Shown in pieces: positions 29,304-37,205 of a stretch of DNA of 41,446 nt. Position 1 is the first letter of the stretch. Each line of letters opens with the position of its first letter. The position numbers and the translations under genes are program-made. The stretch comes from a virus, in the IMG/VR virus record IMGVR_UViG_3300034279_001140, positions 1 to 41,446 of that record; one strand, given 5' to 3'. Under the pieces are notes generated by a model. The model worked only from the letters and a program-made list of their open reading frames with translations. It did no database searches and was not told the DNA's origin.

Positions 29304-30886
29304 GTATCAAACCCACATTAGATACGGTGCTAGTAAAATCACCGCACCGTCGAGAAACATATACACAGGAGCAGTTGACTGAGTTTGCTCGCTGTGCTGA
29401 TCCTGTAAGCGGGCCCATGTACTTCATGGACAACTTCTTTTACATTCAGCATCCCACACGTGGCAAGATGTTGTATCAGTCTTTTGAATATCAAAAACGT
29501 CTGATTGCAAACTATCACAACAGTAGATTTTCAATTTCTTTGATGCCGCGACAAACTGGTAAGTCAACATCAGCAGCAGGTTACCTGTTGTGGTATGCTA
29601 TGTTTGTGCCTGATGCTACTATTTTGGTTGCTGCACACAAATACCTAGGTGCACAAGAAATCATGCAGCGTATCAGATATGCATACGAACTGTGTCCCAA
29701 TCATATACGTGCAGGTGCTACCAGCTACAACAAAGGCAGTCTGGAGTTTGACAACGGATCACGTATTGTATCGCAAACCACTACAGAAAACACTGGTCGA
29801 GGTATGTCAATTACCTTGTTGTATCTGGACGAATTTGCGTTTGTGCGCCCTACTATTGCTCGAGAGTTTTGGACTTCTATTACACCCACACTCAGCACAG
29901 GTGGTAAAGCCATTATTACTTCAACCCCCAACTCCGACGAAGATCAGTTTGCGTTGATCTGGAAAGGTGCCAACAAAATTGAAGACGAGTACGGCAACCC
30001 TAGGCCCAATGGGCTGGGCATCAACGGCTTTAAAGCGTTTCGTGCATTCTGGCGTGAACACCCAGATCGAGATGACACCTGGGCCGAAGAACAACGAGCA
30101 CAGCTGGGCGAAGAACGATTCCGCAGAGAAATGGACTGCGAATTTGTTATCAACGATGAGACCTTGATATCGCCACTAAAATTGTTGGACCTAGAAGGTG
30201 TAGAACCTGCCAGCAAAATAGGACAAGTGCGTTGGTATAGACCCATACAAGCAGACAAGATATACATTGTGGCCCTAGACCCTAGCTTAGGCACAGGCAG
30301 CGATCCTGCCGCCATACAGGTGTTTGAAGCAGATACCACAGAACAAGTGGCTGAATGGCGTCATAACAAAACAGATGTGCCCACACAGATCAAGATCTTG
30401 GTGGACATTGTAAAAGAACTGCATGCTGTGGTCAAAGACGACAAAAAGATCTACTACAGTGTGGAAAACAACACTCTAGGCGAAGCAGCCTTGATCAGTA
30501 TCAACGAATACGGCGAAGAAAACATTCCTGGCTATTTCCTCAGTGATAATTCAGTGCAGGGCCAGCACGGACGACGAACTCGCAAGGGATTCACAACCAC
30601 CAACAAAAGCAAGATTGTGGCCTGCAACAAGTTCAAGATCTTGGTAGAATCAGGGCGTATGAAACTGTACAGCAAACCCTTGATCTCAGAACTCAAAAAC
30701 TTTGTGGCGCTGGGCAGCAGCTATGCAGCCAAACCTGGAGAAACAGATGACTTGGTAATGAGCACTTTGCTGGTTACCCGCATGCTGATGTTGTTGCAAA
30801 CTTATCACCAAGAACTAGATTCGCATCTGAAAGATCACGGGGACAATATCATAGAACCTATGCCTTTCATTAGCATGATGCGCTAA
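29300..30886 (+). CDS. gp17: Terminase large subunit gp17
   Basis: A 528-residue packaging motor ATPase and headful nuclease. Walker A is MPRQTGKST (residues 82-90), Walker B with catalytic Glu is LLYLDEFAF (173-181), followed by the coupling motif IITSTPNS. The RNase H-like nuclease domain starts with YIVALDPSLGTGSD (metal Asp) and later has DDLVMSTLL with the last catalytic aspartate. T4 gp17 has 610 residues; this one lacks some N-terminal length but all motifs are present. Its start lies in the stop of the SGNH hydrolase gene. It works with gp16 (21348-21839), the portal (not in this window) and gp4. Confidence 0.98.
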   Translation: MSIKPTLDTVLVKSPHRRETYTQEQLTEFARCADPVSGPMYFMDNFFYIQHPTRGKMLYQSFEYQKRLIANYHNSRFSISLMPRQTGKSTSAAGYLLWYAMFVPDATILVAAHKYLGAQEIMQRIRYAYELCPNHIRAGATSYNKGSLEFDNGSRIVSQTTTENTGRGMSITLLYLDEFAFVRPTIAREFWTSITPTLSTGGKAIITSTPNSDEDQFALIWKGANKIEDEYGNPRPNGLGINGFKAFRAFWREHPDRDDTWAEEQRAQLGEERFRREMDCEFVINDETLISPLKLLDLEGVEPASKIGQVRWYRPIQADKIYIVALDPSLGTGSDPAAIQVFEADTTEQVAEWRHNKTDVPTQIKILVDIVKELHAVVKDDKKIYYSVENNTLGEAALISINEYGEENIPGYFLSDNSVQGQHGRRTRKGFTTTNKSKIVACNKFKILVESGRMKLYSKPLISELKNFVALGSSYAAKPGETDDLVMSTLLVTRMLMLLQTYHQELDSHLKDHGDNIIEPMPFISMMR

Positions 30887-30889
30887 ATA
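30882..30889 (+). promoter_or_regulatory. Late promoter-like motif
   Basis: GCTAAATA overlaps the gp17 stop codon and ends 7 nt before the ATG at 30897, again leaving no room for a normal leader. Confidence 0.55.
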
Positions 30890-30896
30890 TACTACT

Positions 30897-33566
30897 ATGG
30901 CCCAAGAACTCAATATTGAACAAAAACTAAACGACCTATTGGTCAGCCGGGACTTTCACCCTGAATTAACAGGCAAAGACGGGCGTCCCAGCAACGCAGA
31001 CGACGCAAAAACATTCACATTTGATTATATTTCCAACTCAGGAAAAAACTACGGTACCATGGTGATTGTGCTGGCTAACGACAACGAGATGAAAGTCATG
31101 TACGGCGACAACCTGGGCAAGACCATGGAAGGCAACGACAAGCAAGAGTTCTTTGACTTTGTTCAAGCTCTGCATCAATTTGCTGTGAGAAATTTTTGGA
31201 CCTATTCTTCAGAAGATCTCAGCAAGCTCAAGTATGTGCAGGCTGGAATGGCAGCTATCAAAGAAGGCCTGTTTGAAGGTTACTATGGCAATCGCCGTGT
31301 GAGCTACACTGGCGAACCCACAGAAGCTAGAATGATGATTCGTCACAATCGTGTGCTGGGCGAAAATGACGCTCGCTTTCGCTATGTAGAAAGCATCTAT
31401 ATTGAAACTGCTGACCAAGAACGCTTTCGACTGCCATTCACTAACATGACTGGTGCCAAAGCCATGTTGGAGCATGTGCGTCAAGGTGGCCGGCCCTACG
31501 ATGTGCGCGGCAATCACATTTGTGAAATGGTTTCTGAACTCAAAGTACTAAACAGATTCAACCGAGCCAGTGCTGGCCGTGTGATGGAAGGCGTTACGCA
31601 GACCATAGTGGAGCAGGCACAGGCCTACTACAAGAGCCTGCGTGAAAGTCTCAAGCGCATCACACACAGTCGAGGCTACAACACCTACTTTGAAGCCTGG
31701 CATCCAGCAGAAATTGGCGAACACGAAAGCCTGGTAGAAGATATCAAAACCATGTTTGTACAACAAACATTGGACACCAGAATCGAAGCAGCATTGCCAT
31801 TGCTGGCTCGTATACAACAACAAGGAAATGCTATGAAAGAAGCTGAAATTTTTGAAAGCTGGATCAACAATCTAGCCGAAGGCACATGGAGCCTGCCTGA
31901 AACTCCTGAACAACTCAATCAACTCAAAGAGCTAATGAGTCAAGAACTCATTGTTGGCCCTGATGCTACCAATGCAACAGAACAACTGTACTCTCTAGTT
32001 GGTGACGACATCTTGTTTGATCGACTAGGTGATTTGGCCGAACGTGATCCACGAGCAAATGCCTGGAACGACACAGGTGTTATGGAACGTCTGCGTGAAC
32101 TAGGGATTGAAACTCCTGAGCAGGCCCCTGCAGGCGCAGAACAACCTCCAGCAGCAGAGCCAGCTGCGTCAGCTCCGGCTCCAGCTCCAGCTGCTGCACC
32201 AGTGCCTCAGCAATCTGTGGCAGAAGAACTCAATGCCATGCGCAAGGCAGCTGGATTGCCAATGGTAGAAGGTCGTATGCTTGACGAAAACGGCGAAACA
32301 TTGAGTCATATCATGGATCGTTTCAAACACGAAGTTGATCAGTTTGAAAAAGGTGGCGACCTAGACGACGACTTGTACTATGCCTTGTTTGACTATTATT
32401 CAGACCACGGCGAAATTCCCTACGGCATTGCCAAGGGTCGTGATGGTGATCCGTTTGAATGGATCACAGATCGTCTAGATCAAGAGCTAGGCACAGGCAA
32501 CCATGCCATGCGTAAGCTACCCGAAGCTGATCCTATTTCCACATTTGAAGTCATGAGTGGGTTTGACGCACCAGTTGCCGAAGGGTCATGCAACATGACT
32601 GCTGAAGGCGAATACTGCCCCGAACATGCACTAGCCGAATGTGGCAGCATGTATGAAATGAGCACAGTAGCAGGAAGCATGGCTCCTGTTATAGGTGAAG
32701 ATGACAGTAGAGACAAACACTATTATCAACGCAACAACATCTGGAGAGTCATGGACGGTGACGAACTAGTACACGAATATACGCCCGACCGTTATGAAGT
32801 TGTTGGTGCTAAAAAGTTGTTGGCTCAATTGGATGATGAAGGCTACGATGTTACACACGTTATAAGCCCCATGGGAACTGTTACATACTTGTATGGCAAA
32901 CCAGAAGATGAAATGGATGAAGGCATTGTGGGTAACATGTTTAACAAAGCCAAAAGTATGTTTACAAAACCAGCAGCAACAGCACCTGCTACAACAGCAG
33001 CAACGGCTGCTCCGGCACCTGTAGTTCCTGATGCGGCAACACAAGCAAGAATTGCGGCTGCCCCACAGGGCTATGATCCAAACACTGGCAAGCCACTGCC
33101 TGTCGCAAAGACTACCATGAAGTTACCTCCGGGTGTTGTAAAAAAAGGTGGCACAATGGATATGACTAAAAAGGTTGTAGCACCAGTAGCAAAGCCCGCG
33201 GCAGCACCTGCACCAGCGGCTGCACCTGCGCCAGGTGGAGTTCAAGGTATCAAGAGCAATGTTGATATTAACACCCTACAAAAGTTTAATGGCATAGTTG
33301 ATGTCCCGCCAAAGATAAAACCACAAATCAAAGATGCCAAGGGCAGAACTTGGACAAAGTTAACCGGTGGTTGGACGCAGGATGGTTCAGACCGAACTAT
33401 TGATCGCCAAGACAGCACATATCAATCATTTGATGATGCATGGCGTGTGGCCAACGGAGCACAGCCAGGTAATGTAGGTGTTCCAGGAGCACAACAACCA
33501 GCAGTAGCCGAAAGCAAAGACGATGCATTGTTGGCTAGAATAAAAAGTCTGGCCTTGATAAAATGA
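30897..33566 (+). CDS. Large modular protein with Pro/Ala linkers, probably virion-associated
   Basis: An 889-residue protein. The first ~400 residues look like a folded domain (starting MAQELNIEQKLNDLLVSRDF, with NSGKNYGTMVIVLANDNEMK, then RMMIRHNRVLGENDARFRYVE and a helical QAQAYYKSLRESLKRITH). Three Pro/Ala-rich linkers follow (about residues 409-439, 693-714 and 761-781), separating modules including HIMDRFKHEVDQFEKGGDLD and one with three Cys (SCNMTAEGEYCPEHALAECG). It ends SKDDALLARIKSLALIK. I recognise similar proteins in marine T4-like phages but not a function. Like the 827-residue protein it has DEG(M/I)-type stretches and many (L/A)xE sites. An internal or procapsid protein is plausible. 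Confidence 0.72.
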   Translation: MAQELNIEQKLNDLLVSRDFHPELTGKDGRPSNADDAKTFTFDYISNSGKNYGTMVIVLANDNEMKVMYGDNLGKTMEGNDKQEFFDFVQALHQFAVRNFWTYSSEDLSKLKYVQAGMAAIKEGLFEGYYGNRRVSYTGEPTEARMMIRHNRVLGENDARFRYVESIYIETADQERFRLPFTNMTGAKAMLEHVRQGGRPYDVRGNHICEMVSELKVLNRFNRASAGRVMEGVTQTIVEQAQAYYKSLRESLKRITHSRGYNTYFEAWHPAEIGEHESLVEDIKTMFVQQTLDTRIEAALPLLARIQQQGNAMKEAEIFESWINNLAEGTWSLPETPEQLNQLKELMSQELIVGPDATNATEQLYSLVGDDILFDRLGDLAERDPRANAWNDTGVMERLRELGIETPEQAPAGAEQPPAAEPAASAPAPAPAAAPVPQQSVAEELNAMRKAAGLPMVEGRMLDENGETLSHIMDRFKHEVDQFEKGGDLDDDLYYALFDYYSDHGEIPYGIAKGRDGDPFEWITDRLDQELGTGNHAMRKLPEADPISTFEVMSGFDAPVAEGSCNMTAEGEYCPEHALAECGSMYEMSTVAGSMAPVIGEDDSRDKHYYQRNNIWRVMDGDELVHEYTPDRYEVVGAKKLLAQLDDEGYDVTHVISPMGTVTYLYGKPEDEMDEGIVGNMFNKAKSMFTKPAATAPATTAATAAPAPVVPDAATQARIAAAPQGYDPNTGKPLPVAKTTMKLPPGVVKKGGTMDMTKKVVAPVAKPAAAPAPAAAPAPGGVQGIKSNVDINTLQKFNGIVDVPPKIKPQIKDAKGRTWTKLTGGWTQDGSDRTIDRQDSTYQSFDDAWRVANGAQPGNVGVPGAQQPAVAESKDDALLARIKSLALIK

Positions 33567-33574
33567 TTTAAATA
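33567..33574 (+). promoter_or_regulatory. Late promoter-like motif
   Basis: TTTAAATA just after the stop of the 889-residue protein. Its last A is the A of the ATG at 33574, and it ends 5 nt before the second ATG at 33580 (spacer TGGGC), the same spacing as at gp16. Confidence 0.45.
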
Positions 33575-34161
33575 TGGGCATGCTAAACTTTAGTAATGCC
33601 CAACAAATCCTTCCCACAGTCTGGCGTTTGCCAGACTTTTTCTTGGACTACGAATCTGTACGTTACAGTTATCGCAGTCCAGAACAATCATGGACAACCC
33701 AGTATCCCAATCGACTGTTGACACCCTGGGGTTCTAATGCCCTATTGGAGTCTGCACTAGCACAAGCACCTGCACAGATCAACCAGTTGACAAATCATTT
33801 GGTGCAACAGCAAGTGATCTACTCTAGCATTGACTTGAGTGGCAGCCAAATCATGATGCATAGACTACATCCAGATATCCGTTGCTTTATTCAAGTGTTC
33901 ATGGGCGCAGAACCCGCTCCTGAAATGTCAAGTGTGTTCTGCAACAACTTAACTGTGAATGCAAATCACCCTAAAGATTACGCAGAAATATCTGAATTCA
34001 AGCCTGAAGATTTGGTCAAAATAAAATACCGCCCCAACGAAGCCTGGTTAATGATCAATCAACCTAGATGTTTCTTTGGAACGGCATATGAAGTTGCACC
34101 TAACTCGGTGCGTGAAACTGTAAACTTACACTTTGGCGCGGAACTGCCAGCAAGCACTTAA
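33574..34161 (+). CDS. 2OG-oxygenase-like fold protein lacking the distal His
   Basis: A 195-residue protein (193 if it starts at the second ATG, 33580, which fits the promoter spacing better). The pattern IMMHRLHPDIRCFIQVFMG provides a His99-x-Asp101 pair as in Fe(II)/2-oxoglutarate dioxygenases. The later section EAWLMINQPRCFFGTAYEV followed by SVRETVNLHFG (Arg180) is placed like the distal His and 2OG-binding Arg segment, but Phe-Phe-Gly stands where the second metal His is expected. It could be an inactive relative, a variant-site enzyme, or simply a cupin-type protein. Its 3' end overlaps by 36 bp that of the convergent gene, which encodes a better-preserved oxygenase of similar layout. 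Confidence 0.55.
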   Translation: MGMLNFSNAQQILPTVWRLPDFFLDYESVRYSYRSPEQSWTTQYPNRLLTPWGSNALLESALAQAPAQINQLTNHLVQQQVIYSSIDLSGSQIMMHRLHPDIRCFIQVFMGAEPAPEMSSVFCNNLTVNANHPKDYAEISEFKPEDLVKIKYRPNEAWLMINQPRCFFGTAYEVAPNSVRETVNLHFGAELPAST

Positions 34162-34665
34162 TCGTGTGCCTGTGATGGTGTCTGCATGATGCTCTTTGAG
34201 ATCAGTGTTTAGATTAATATAGCCTGTGTTGGGCACAAAATCAAATCGTGTGCGTGGTGTGCTGTGTGTAAACTCAGTGCCATGCACATCGCCGTGTGTC
34301 CACAAATACACTTGATAAGTTACTGCTAGTAATCCTGCATCTGAGTGATATGGACAATGCCAGTTACTCAAATCCAACCACATTTTGCATTCTGCAGGCA
34401 TGAGCTTGATACCAGTGATGCGTTCTAGTTCGGGCATTATGTCAGGAGCCATGCCCTGAAGTTGTTGTAGGGTAGGGCTGTCAGGAGTCAACTGCAAGCG
34501 ATACTCTAGACAGTCAGCGTGTCGGTGCCATGAGTCTGCATGATTCAAGTGCGTAGAGGCCAACTGCTGAAACGTGTCTTCGGCAAAGCAGTTTTTTACA
34601 CTCCATAGGTTATTGGCAACAGTGGTGACTTCGGAGTCGGTATCGTAGATATGGTGAATAGTCAT
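34126..34665 (-). CDS. Fe(II)/2-oxoglutarate-dependent oxygenase-like protein
   Basis: A 179-residue protein with a double-stranded beta-helix pattern. The first metal pair is WHCPYHSDAGLLAV (His107-x-Asp109), the distal His is in LKEHHADTITGTR (His160) and Arg168 is suited to bind 2-oxoglutarate. Enzymes of this type hydroxylate proteins, nucleobases or small molecules. The substrate is unknown; T4-like aquatic phages often carry several such genes. The gene is leftward, with a late motif whose 13-bp sequence runs up to the ATG. It overlaps the 3' end of its convergent neighbour by 36 bp. Confidence 0.75.
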   Translation of the reverse strand: MTIHHIYDTDSEVTTVANNLWSVKNCFAEDTFQQLASTHLNHADSWHRHADCLEYRLQLTPDSPTLQQLQGMAPDIMPELERITGIKLMPAECKMWLDLSNWHCPYHSDAGLLAVTYQVYLWTHGDVHGTEFTHSTPRTRFDFVPNTGYINLNTDLKEHHADTITGTRLSACWQFRAKV

Positions 34666-34670
34666 AATAG

Positions 34671-34678
34671 TATTTACT
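34671..34678 (-). promoter_or_regulatory. T4-type late promoter motif for the 2OG-oxygenase-like gene
   Basis: The minus strand reads AGTAAATACTATT directly followed by ATG. That matches the T4 extended late consensus TATAAATACTATT at 11 of 13 positions; in T4 transcription begins about where this ATG is, so a leaderless mRNA is predicted. Confidence 0.6.
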
Positions 34679-34696
34679 AATAGATCTCTGAGTTTT

Positions 34697-36034
34697 TTAT
34701 ATTTTTGGTTGCTCTAGAACAAAAGGTATGTGAATAAAATCTTTAATTTCTGTTAACTGTGATTCAGCCAACGTTTTGATGTGTTGATGATTGTGCTCTA
34801 ATACGTCTTGAAAATGTTTGTACACCGATCTTGGATTGTCAGTGTGATACAAACGTTGTATTTGCTGCCAGGCCATAGCATATCGTTGGGCATCGTTGGG
34901 CTCGTTGTCATAACTTTCATCAATGATATCTCCATGAAACGTTTTGAACCCTAGTTCTTGCAATCTCTTCAAAAGTCCTGCTCCATTAAACATGATAAAA
35001 ATGCGTTTGGCAAACAAACATTTTGCTGTTTTTTCTGTAAGAAAAGTATTGCTGTTGCCAATATCAGCAGTTTCGCAAACTATGCTATACCAGCTGCTTT
35101 GATATATGCCCCAGGGCACAATCACGCTCATTGGTGTATTGTCTCCAGGCAGACCATAACCGGGTCTATAAACAAGATTAACACTGTATTGTTCACGTGG
35201 ACTCAGGTCTTGAGTGTCCTGTTTGAATTTATGCACCACTGTTTCTTCCAGTTGGTTCAATGCAGGTGATGTATATCTTTGTATGATACCATGCTGGGCA
35301 AAACCAACTGGATCAATTTGATTGATTAGATTAGGATCATCCCAGGGTCTTGGCTGTAAGTTTACCAAGCAATGGTCTAGAAATTCAGATTCTAAGAGCC
35401 TGTACATCAAATAAGTTCTGGCTGTTTTTACAGTACCCATTAGTACGTCAAACATGTGCTTGCGAAAAGGCACAGTCTTTTCAGTAATTTCTTGAAACGA
35501 ATTGGCCTGTACCACGTAAGAAAAAAAACTTAGTTGGTCATTAAAAAACCGATCTTGTGGAGGATGTGTATATCGTTGACTACCGGCAAACACACATTTT
35601 ATTCGATCGTTGTGAACAGCATTACAAACATCTCCGTATACCCTGGGCCACCAATTGTTCATAGCTTCAGTGCTGTGAGTTACAACAATGTCGGCCCAGT
35701 TCAGTGCAAGGTTTGAAATCAAAGTCGGATGATCCTCAATTGGTCCAGAGTCTGCAATTGTTCCGCCGCTGAGAGGTCTAGCAAAATGTTCAAAAAACAA
35801 CAATGCTACTTTTTTTCTCTTGTCGTTGTTGTCAAATTCTCCAGGTCCCGGCGGCCGCACACCTCGATAGATCTCGGCTCGCGGAAACCATTCTTGCCCC
35901 ACCATCAGTGCTCGGTTGTATTCCCACCATGAATGTGGATCCCATACAAACCATTCTGTTTGATCGCGCATGTCAGGATTGCTGGCCCAGACCTTGCGAT
36001 GGTTGTCCCACACATAAAAAACGTTGTTGTCCAT
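34697..36034 (-). CDS. Putative glycosyltransferase-like protein
   Basis: A 445-residue soluble protein. The C-terminal part has a block LTEKTAKCLFAKRIFIMFN, then GLLKRLQELGFKTFHGDIIDES, that recurs in marine phage proteins related to glycosyltransferases or exostosin-like enzymes. The N-terminal half contains ADIVVTHSTEAMNNWWP and PGDNTPMSVIVPWGIY, compatible with a GT-B-like fold, but no catalytic residue can be assigned. The coding DNA is AT-rich (about 30-37% G+C in sampled lines), unlike the virion genes. It is the outermost leftward gene of this cluster and shares its 146-bp upstream region with gp32. Sugar transfer to DNA, virion or host surface is possible; the call is tentative. Confidence 0.5.
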   Translation of the reverse strand: MDNNVFYVWDNHRKVWASNPDMRDQTEWFVWDPHSWWEYNRALMVGQEWFPRAEIYRGVRPPGPGEFDNNDKRKKVALLFFEHFARPLSGGTIADSGPIEDHPTLISNLALNWADIVVTHSTEAMNNWWPRVYGDVCNAVHNDRIKCVFAGSQRYTHPPQDRFFNDQLSFFSYVVQANSFQEITEKTVPFRKHMFDVLMGTVKTARTYLMYRLLESEFLDHCLVNLQPRPWDDPNLINQIDPVGFAQHGIIQRYTSPALNQLEETVVHKFKQDTQDLSPREQYSVNLVYRPGYGLPGDNTPMSVIVPWGIYQSSWYSIVCETADIGNSNTFLTEKTAKCLFAKRIFIMFNGAGLLKRLQELGFKTFHGDIIDESYDNEPNDAQRYAMAWQQIQRLYHTDNPRSVYKHFQDVLEHNHQHIKTLAESQLTEIKDFIHIPFVLEQPKI

Positions 36035-36039
36035 TGTTG

Positions 36040-36047
36040 TACTTATA
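36040..36047 (-). promoter_or_regulatory. Late promoter-like motif for the glycosyltransferase-like gene
   Basis: The minus strand reads TATAAGTA, one mismatch from TATAAATA, ending 5 nt before the ATG at 36034 (spacer CAACA). Confidence 0.45.
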
Positions 36048-36068
36048 GAACAAAAAACTTTGCCTTTT

Positions 36069-36080
36069 GTATTGCAATAC
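36069..36080. promoter_or_regulatory. Perfect 12-bp palindrome on the gp32 -35 element
   Basis: GTATTGCAATAC is a perfect dyad that contains the -35 hexamer TTGCAA (36072-36077). It could be an operator for a phage or host regulator controlling gp32, or the divergent gene. Confidence 0.5.
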
Positions 36081-36100
36081 TAAATAAAGTCGTATACAAT
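36072..36100 (+). promoter_or_regulatory. Sigma70-type promoter for gp32
   Basis: TTGCAA (36072-36077), a 17-bp spacer, TACAAT (36095-36100): 4 of 6 and 5 of 6 consensus matches. The leader to the gp32 ATG would be about 75 nt. Confidence 0.55.
36079..36086 (+). promoter_or_regulatory. Late promoter-like motif inside the gp32 promoter
   Basis: ACTAAATA lies in the spacer of the host-type promoter, so gp32 could be transcribed both early and late, from nearly the same place. Confidence 0.45.
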
Positions 36101-36111
36101 ACAACTTGTAT
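36099..36111. promoter_or_regulatory. Dyad ATACA-N3-TGTAT at the gp32 transcription start
   Basis: ATACAACTTGTAT overlaps the end of the -10 element and the expected start site. The same half-sites and spacing occur at 39927-39939 before the GDP-mannose dehydratase gene. Confidence 0.5.
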
Positions 36112-36115
36112 GCAC

Positions 36116-36161
36116 AGGCAACATACAATCTAAGAATATTAGATAGGCAAAACATAGGCAA
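36116..36161 (+). promoter_or_regulatory. gp32 leader with inverted repeat and three AGGCAA repeats
   Basis: ATCTAA/TTAGAT with a 5-nt loop (36128-36144) is followed by AU-rich sequence up to the AGGAGAT ribosome site. AGGCAA occurs at 36116, 36145 and 36156; the last two belong to an 8-bp repeat ATAGGCAA spaced 11 bp. T4 gp32 represses its own translation through a leader structure plus unstructured AU-rich RNA; this leader could do the same. Confidence 0.45.
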
Positions 36162-36180
36162 CTTTACAGGAGATATTACT

Positions 36181-37170
36181 ATGGCATCATTAGCAGAAAT
36201 TCGCGCAAGACTACAGGCAGCAGAGAACAACAAAGGTGGGCAATCCACCGGAGGCGGCGACCGATCAATTTACCCCCACTGGAACATGGAAGAAGGACAA
36301 AGTGCTTCCTTGCGTTTCCTTCCAGATGGTAACACAAAAAACACTTTCTTTTGGGCAGAACGAGCCATGATTCGACTGCCATTCAACGGAGTCAAAGGCG
36401 AGATGGATTCCAAGCAGGTCATGGTCCAAGTACCTTGCGTTGAGATGTGGGGCGAAGCTTGCCCAATCTTGGCCGAAGTGCGTACCTGGTTCAAGGACAA
36501 GAGCCTGGAAGACATGGGTCGCAAGTACTGGAAAAAGCGCAGTTACATCATGCAGGGCTTTGTGCGTGAGAACCCCATTGGTGACGACAAGACACCAGAA
36601 AACCCAATCCGCAAGTTCATCATTGGACCACAGTTGTTTACCTTGATCAAGGGTGCGCTAATGGATCCTGAACTGGAAGAATTGCCAACAGACACCATGC
36701 GTGGGTTGGACTTCCGTATTGCCAAGACTAGCAAAGGTGGCTATGCTGACTACAACACTAGCAAGTGGGCACGTAAGGAATCGGCTTTGACCGAAACCGA
36801 GCAAGCGGCAGTGGAAACACATGGTTTGTTTGACTTGAGCACATTCTTGCCCAAGAAGCCAACTGACGTTGAGCTCCGTGTTATCAAAGAAATGTTTGAA
36901 GCAAGTGTAGATGGTCAGCCGTACGACACAGAGCGTTGGGGTCAGTACTTCCGCCCAGCAGGCGTAGGTGCTCCTCAAGGTGGCAGCACAGACGAAGCAC
37001 TAGCGGCACCTGCACCTGTGGCACGTACAGCAACTCCTGCTCCTGTAGCAGAAGCAGCACCTTGGGAAGAAGACGCTGCCGAAGCAGCCGCTGCACCAAT
37101 CGTAGCACCCAAGGCAACACAAAATGCACAAGACATTTTGGCCATGATTCGCAGTCGTCAACAAAAGTAA
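36181..37170 (+). CDS. gp32: Single-stranded DNA-binding protein gp32
   Basis: A 329-residue homologue of T4 gp32 (301 residues), which coats single-stranded DNA in replication, recombination and repair. The ATG at 36181 (MASLAEIRARLQAAENNKGG) is chosen for its AGGAGAT site and gp32-like N-terminus, over an in-frame start at 36106. The N-terminal basic region mediates cooperativity. The DNA-binding core includes YPHWNMEEGQSASLRFLPDG, VPCVEMWGEACPILAEVR and KKRSYIMQGFVREN, with the characteristic Cys/His zinc-type segment. The C-terminus is Ala/Pro-rich then acidic (AAPWEEDAAEAAAA), as needed for binding partner proteins. It is followed by a terminator and lies 1 kb before UvsX, its functional partner. 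Confidence 0.95.
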   Translation: MASLAEIRARLQAAENNKGGQSTGGGDRSIYPHWNMEEGQSASLRFLPDGNTKNTFFWAERAMIRLPFNGVKGEMDSKQVMVQVPCVEMWGEACPILAEVRTWFKDKSLEDMGRKYWKKRSYIMQGFVRENPIGDDKTPENPIRKFIIGPQLFTLIKGALMDPELEELPTDTMRGLDFRIAKTSKGGYADYNTSKWARKESALTETEQAAVETHGLFDLSTFLPKKPTDVELRVIKEMFEASVDGQPYDTERWGQYFRPAGVGAPQGGSTDEALAAPAPVARTATPAPVAEAAPWEEDAAEAAAAPIVAPKATQNAQDILAMIRSRQQK

Positions 37171-37175
37171 AAAAT

Positions 37176-37198
37176 ACAAGCCCGTGACACGGGCTTGT
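37176..37198 (+). terminator. Intrinsic terminator after gp32
   Basis: A 9-bp perfect stem ACAAGCCCG/CGGGCTTGT with loop TGACA, 5 nt after the gp32 stop, followed by TATTATT. The T tract is interrupted by A, so it may be partial. Confidence 0.75.
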
Positions 37199-37205
37199 TA
37201 TTATT

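Noticed and set aside
36106-36180. Extended N-terminus for gp32 from an upstream in-frame ATG
   Set aside because: The start at 36181 has the strong AGGAGAT site and a gp32-like N-terminus; the extra 25 residues have no family resemblance and cover the leader.
36035-36180. Possible tRNA or other structured RNA gene in the only sizeable gap
   Set aside because: No cloverleaf arms or anticodon loop could be drawn; the inverted repeats are short and promoter-associated.
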